Source: Euwallacea fornicatus (Eukaryota; Arthropoda; Insecta; Coleoptera; Curculionidae). Taken from it: 64,000 nt of DNA. Location: contig NC_089574.1 in assembly GCF_040115645.1 (NCBI RefSeq), positions 2,418,001-2,482,000 of the forward strand, given 5' to 3'. The notes under the pieces were generated by a model. It ran no database searches, had not been told where the DNA came from, and saw nothing but the letters and a program-made list of their open reading frames with translations. Of this stretch, positions 61,951 through 64,000 are shown piece by piece. A program made the position numbers and the translations under genes. Numbering within the stretch: position 1 is the first letter of the stretch; every line of letters starts with the position of its first letter.

Positions 61951-64000
61951 AATTGATTTATGGCATGGAGAGGCAGATAGTGATAAACTAATAATTTTTA
62001 CTGGGTGAAAACTTTCAATAGTTTTTATGAAAAAAAAAACGAACAATTGGCTACAAACACATAGGAACCTATTTAAGTTTAAAATCTTTATGTTAGAAAA
62101 TGTTTAGAAATGAACCGCAAAAACAATTAGAGTTCGGTAAATAATTAATTTAGACCCATAAACCTTGCGGTTGTGGCTACTAGGCGCTACCGAGTCTGAT
62201 AGTCTATGGAAAATGTGTATGCATAAAAAATTGATAGTTTCATAAACATCCAGTTAACAAAGTTTGACGCTTTTATTTTATCTCTGTTGTGCATTTTGCC
62301 AACTAACCTCATCCATGTCACAGTATATAAAATCACCTTTATTCACTTACAAAAAAAAATGATATCTATCTGTGACTTTGATAAATTGCGATTTGTTCGT
62401 TTGTACGAGAATTAGGCATGCCAAATTGTGGTCGTATTGTAATTTTCCATGATTTTTGTATATAGAAGTATAATAACTACTACAGTAGATACTCCTCTGG
62501 TTAGTGACAACGAAAAACACTTATGCATATGAAAAAGTAGTATTTATAAAATCGGTGCTAAGAAGTTAAAAAGTGGGTTAAATACAAGTTGTAGCGGCTT
62601 GGAAAAGCTTATTTTTAGTCTAAGAAAAACCGAATCCTACTTATGGGAGATTCCTGATATATTAGGTAATCCTTAATCCTTCAGATTAGTTCAACTTAAT
62701 CGAAATTTTCCAGTTGTCTGATAGGTTTGACGATGCTGTGCTAATTCAAGTTATTTTCCCACGACTACTTAGGAAAATTTCCATAACATCTACGAAATGA
62801 GGGCTAGAAAATTAGCAATGTCCTTAAGTTATGCGTTAGGGAACCATATCGTGCTGTTTTGACCAACCAAAAAACTGAGAATTCTATAACATGGCGTCTC
62901 TAAACGTAAACATGAAATTTCATGAGAAATGTATTTGTATTAGTCAGTAAGGCCGAATACGTCCAATGACAAACAGCAAAGAGATGTTAATTTAGAAAGT
63001 AAACCTTCTCTAAAATTATAGCATAATGACTGTCGACAGCGTTAACACAGTGGCTTCAATGTCGAACTTCCAATTCAATGACATGAAGGTCGTTTACAAG
63101 TGAGGTGAATCTTTTTATATTTTTTTAGCCGTGAGGAAAATAGTATACCCCACTCGCTAGAGGTATCCAAATACACCCGCCCGAATGACGCCCTCACTTG
63201 CGGCTCATAAAAAATATTTTACACTTGTGTGTTAAAAATTATTGGTGTGAAGGCGCAAGCGCGTTAAAAAAATTTACCGCACGCACATCAGTGGCCACGG
63301 ACTGACGCCGTTCACAAACACTTTTTAAACTGACACTGACCCACGCTACTTACTTCTCCGTACTGTAAAAAAATTACCACACATTTAAAGTGTTAATTTC
63401 GGCTAGCAGATGCGTGCGACGAACCCACTTTTTCGTACCCTCAAAGAAGAGTAACATTCTGTTTATCGTAATATGGCTCTTCGAGTGAAGTAAATAGACA
63501 GAACACAACGCAAAGTTTATCGCACGCTAGCAATATGTAGTATTAGTTATGTTCTTTTGAGGACAGGGATTTGGGCTAAAGCTGGGGCAAATGACTCTCA
63601 TGGAATTCTATGTTATATCTAGTTTCAAAATTCTCGAATGTGATAAGGGTTATGTGGAATTTACCTTTGCCTTGAATCCGGCATAAAAATGCGTCATTTT
63701 AAAGCCATGTGACCTCTTGGAGTATCCGATATATTCAAAAAGCATACGGGAGTACATGCTGCTGCGTTATTTGCTTGCCGTCGGATTATAATTAAAATAA
63801 AGTTGCAATACCATAACACAGATAAGCTCGAGGGTGTGCCTTAAGAGCATCTGACACAATTTGAAGATATTTTCCTCGGTGTGATTTCTTTGTGGTGGAA
63901 TTTAACGGGGTTTTAGGTTTCTATGGGAAAAAATGTTAATTACCAGTATTTATAGAACGAGTTCGGAAGCGGGTAACGCTGAGAGAGGAAGAATCGGTAA

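Larger units (their letters stand above)
53414..64000 (-). other. hth intron upstream of exon 2 (partial)
   Basis: No candidate for the MAQPR initiator exon was found on the minus strand, so exon 1 and the promoter lie beyond 64000 and this intron exceeds 10.5 kb. It holds a mariner element (55440-56439) and weak transposase fossils near 58.1 and 61.9 kb. No other gene was recognised; several 60-103-codon open frames (for example 59925-60206 plus, 60587-60898 minus) carry no known motif. The stretch 63120-63430 is somewhat richer in CpG. Confidence 0.7.

Noticed and set aside
1..64000. CRISPR arrays, operons, bacterial promoters, rRNA or tRNA genes
   Set aside because: The window is an insect gene with introns; no regularly spaced repeats, no cloverleaf and no dense coding region were seen.

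Overview
This window is eukaryotic: AT-rich, almost without long open reading frames, with coding sequence only as short exons bounded by GT-AG introns. It is an insect genome. The five exons found belong to homothorax (hth), the insect MEIS-type TALE homeobox gene. The protein reads like hth of holometabolous insects; a beetle is my best guess, but the order cannot be settled from the sequence alone.

Layout: hth lies on the minus strand and its transcription unit fills the window. Five consecutive internal coding exons are read from right to left: 53413-53190, 47066-46925, 18683-18633, 14609-14559 and 5614-5420. Their reading phases join without error and give 221 residues: most of the N-terminal region plus the whole MEIS/PKNOX N-terminal (Extradenticle-binding) domain. 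The first coding exon (a very short N-terminus in Drosophila) lies beyond the right edge. The exons for the linker, homeodomain and C-terminus lie beyond the left edge. The introns seen in full are about 6.1, 28.2, 4.0 and 8.9 kb.

The introns carry a graveyard of IS630-Tc1-mariner DNA transposons, none intact. There are three long-inverted-repeat elements of one superfamily (DUF4817-type helix-turn-helix transposase remnants at 8.1-9.3, 24.5-25.6 and 35.2-36.6 kb). There is also a Tc3-like element (14.9-16.3 kb), a mariner with degenerate 22-bp terminal repeats (55.4-56.4 kb), and two weaker fossils near 58.1 and 61.9 kb. A foldback-like repeat cluster lies at 11.2-12.1 kb.

Possible regulatory structure: a 13-bp inverted repeat plus a near-copy of the 5' splice-site flank just downstream of microexon 5; a purine-rich degenerate tandem repeat and a palindrome downstream of microexon 4; a CpG-dense island at 28.8 kb; a palindrome with three Exd-Hox-type sites at 50.0 kb. 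No second gene, RNA gene, CRISPR array or new system could be supported. The most interesting candidates are the structures beside the hth microexons.
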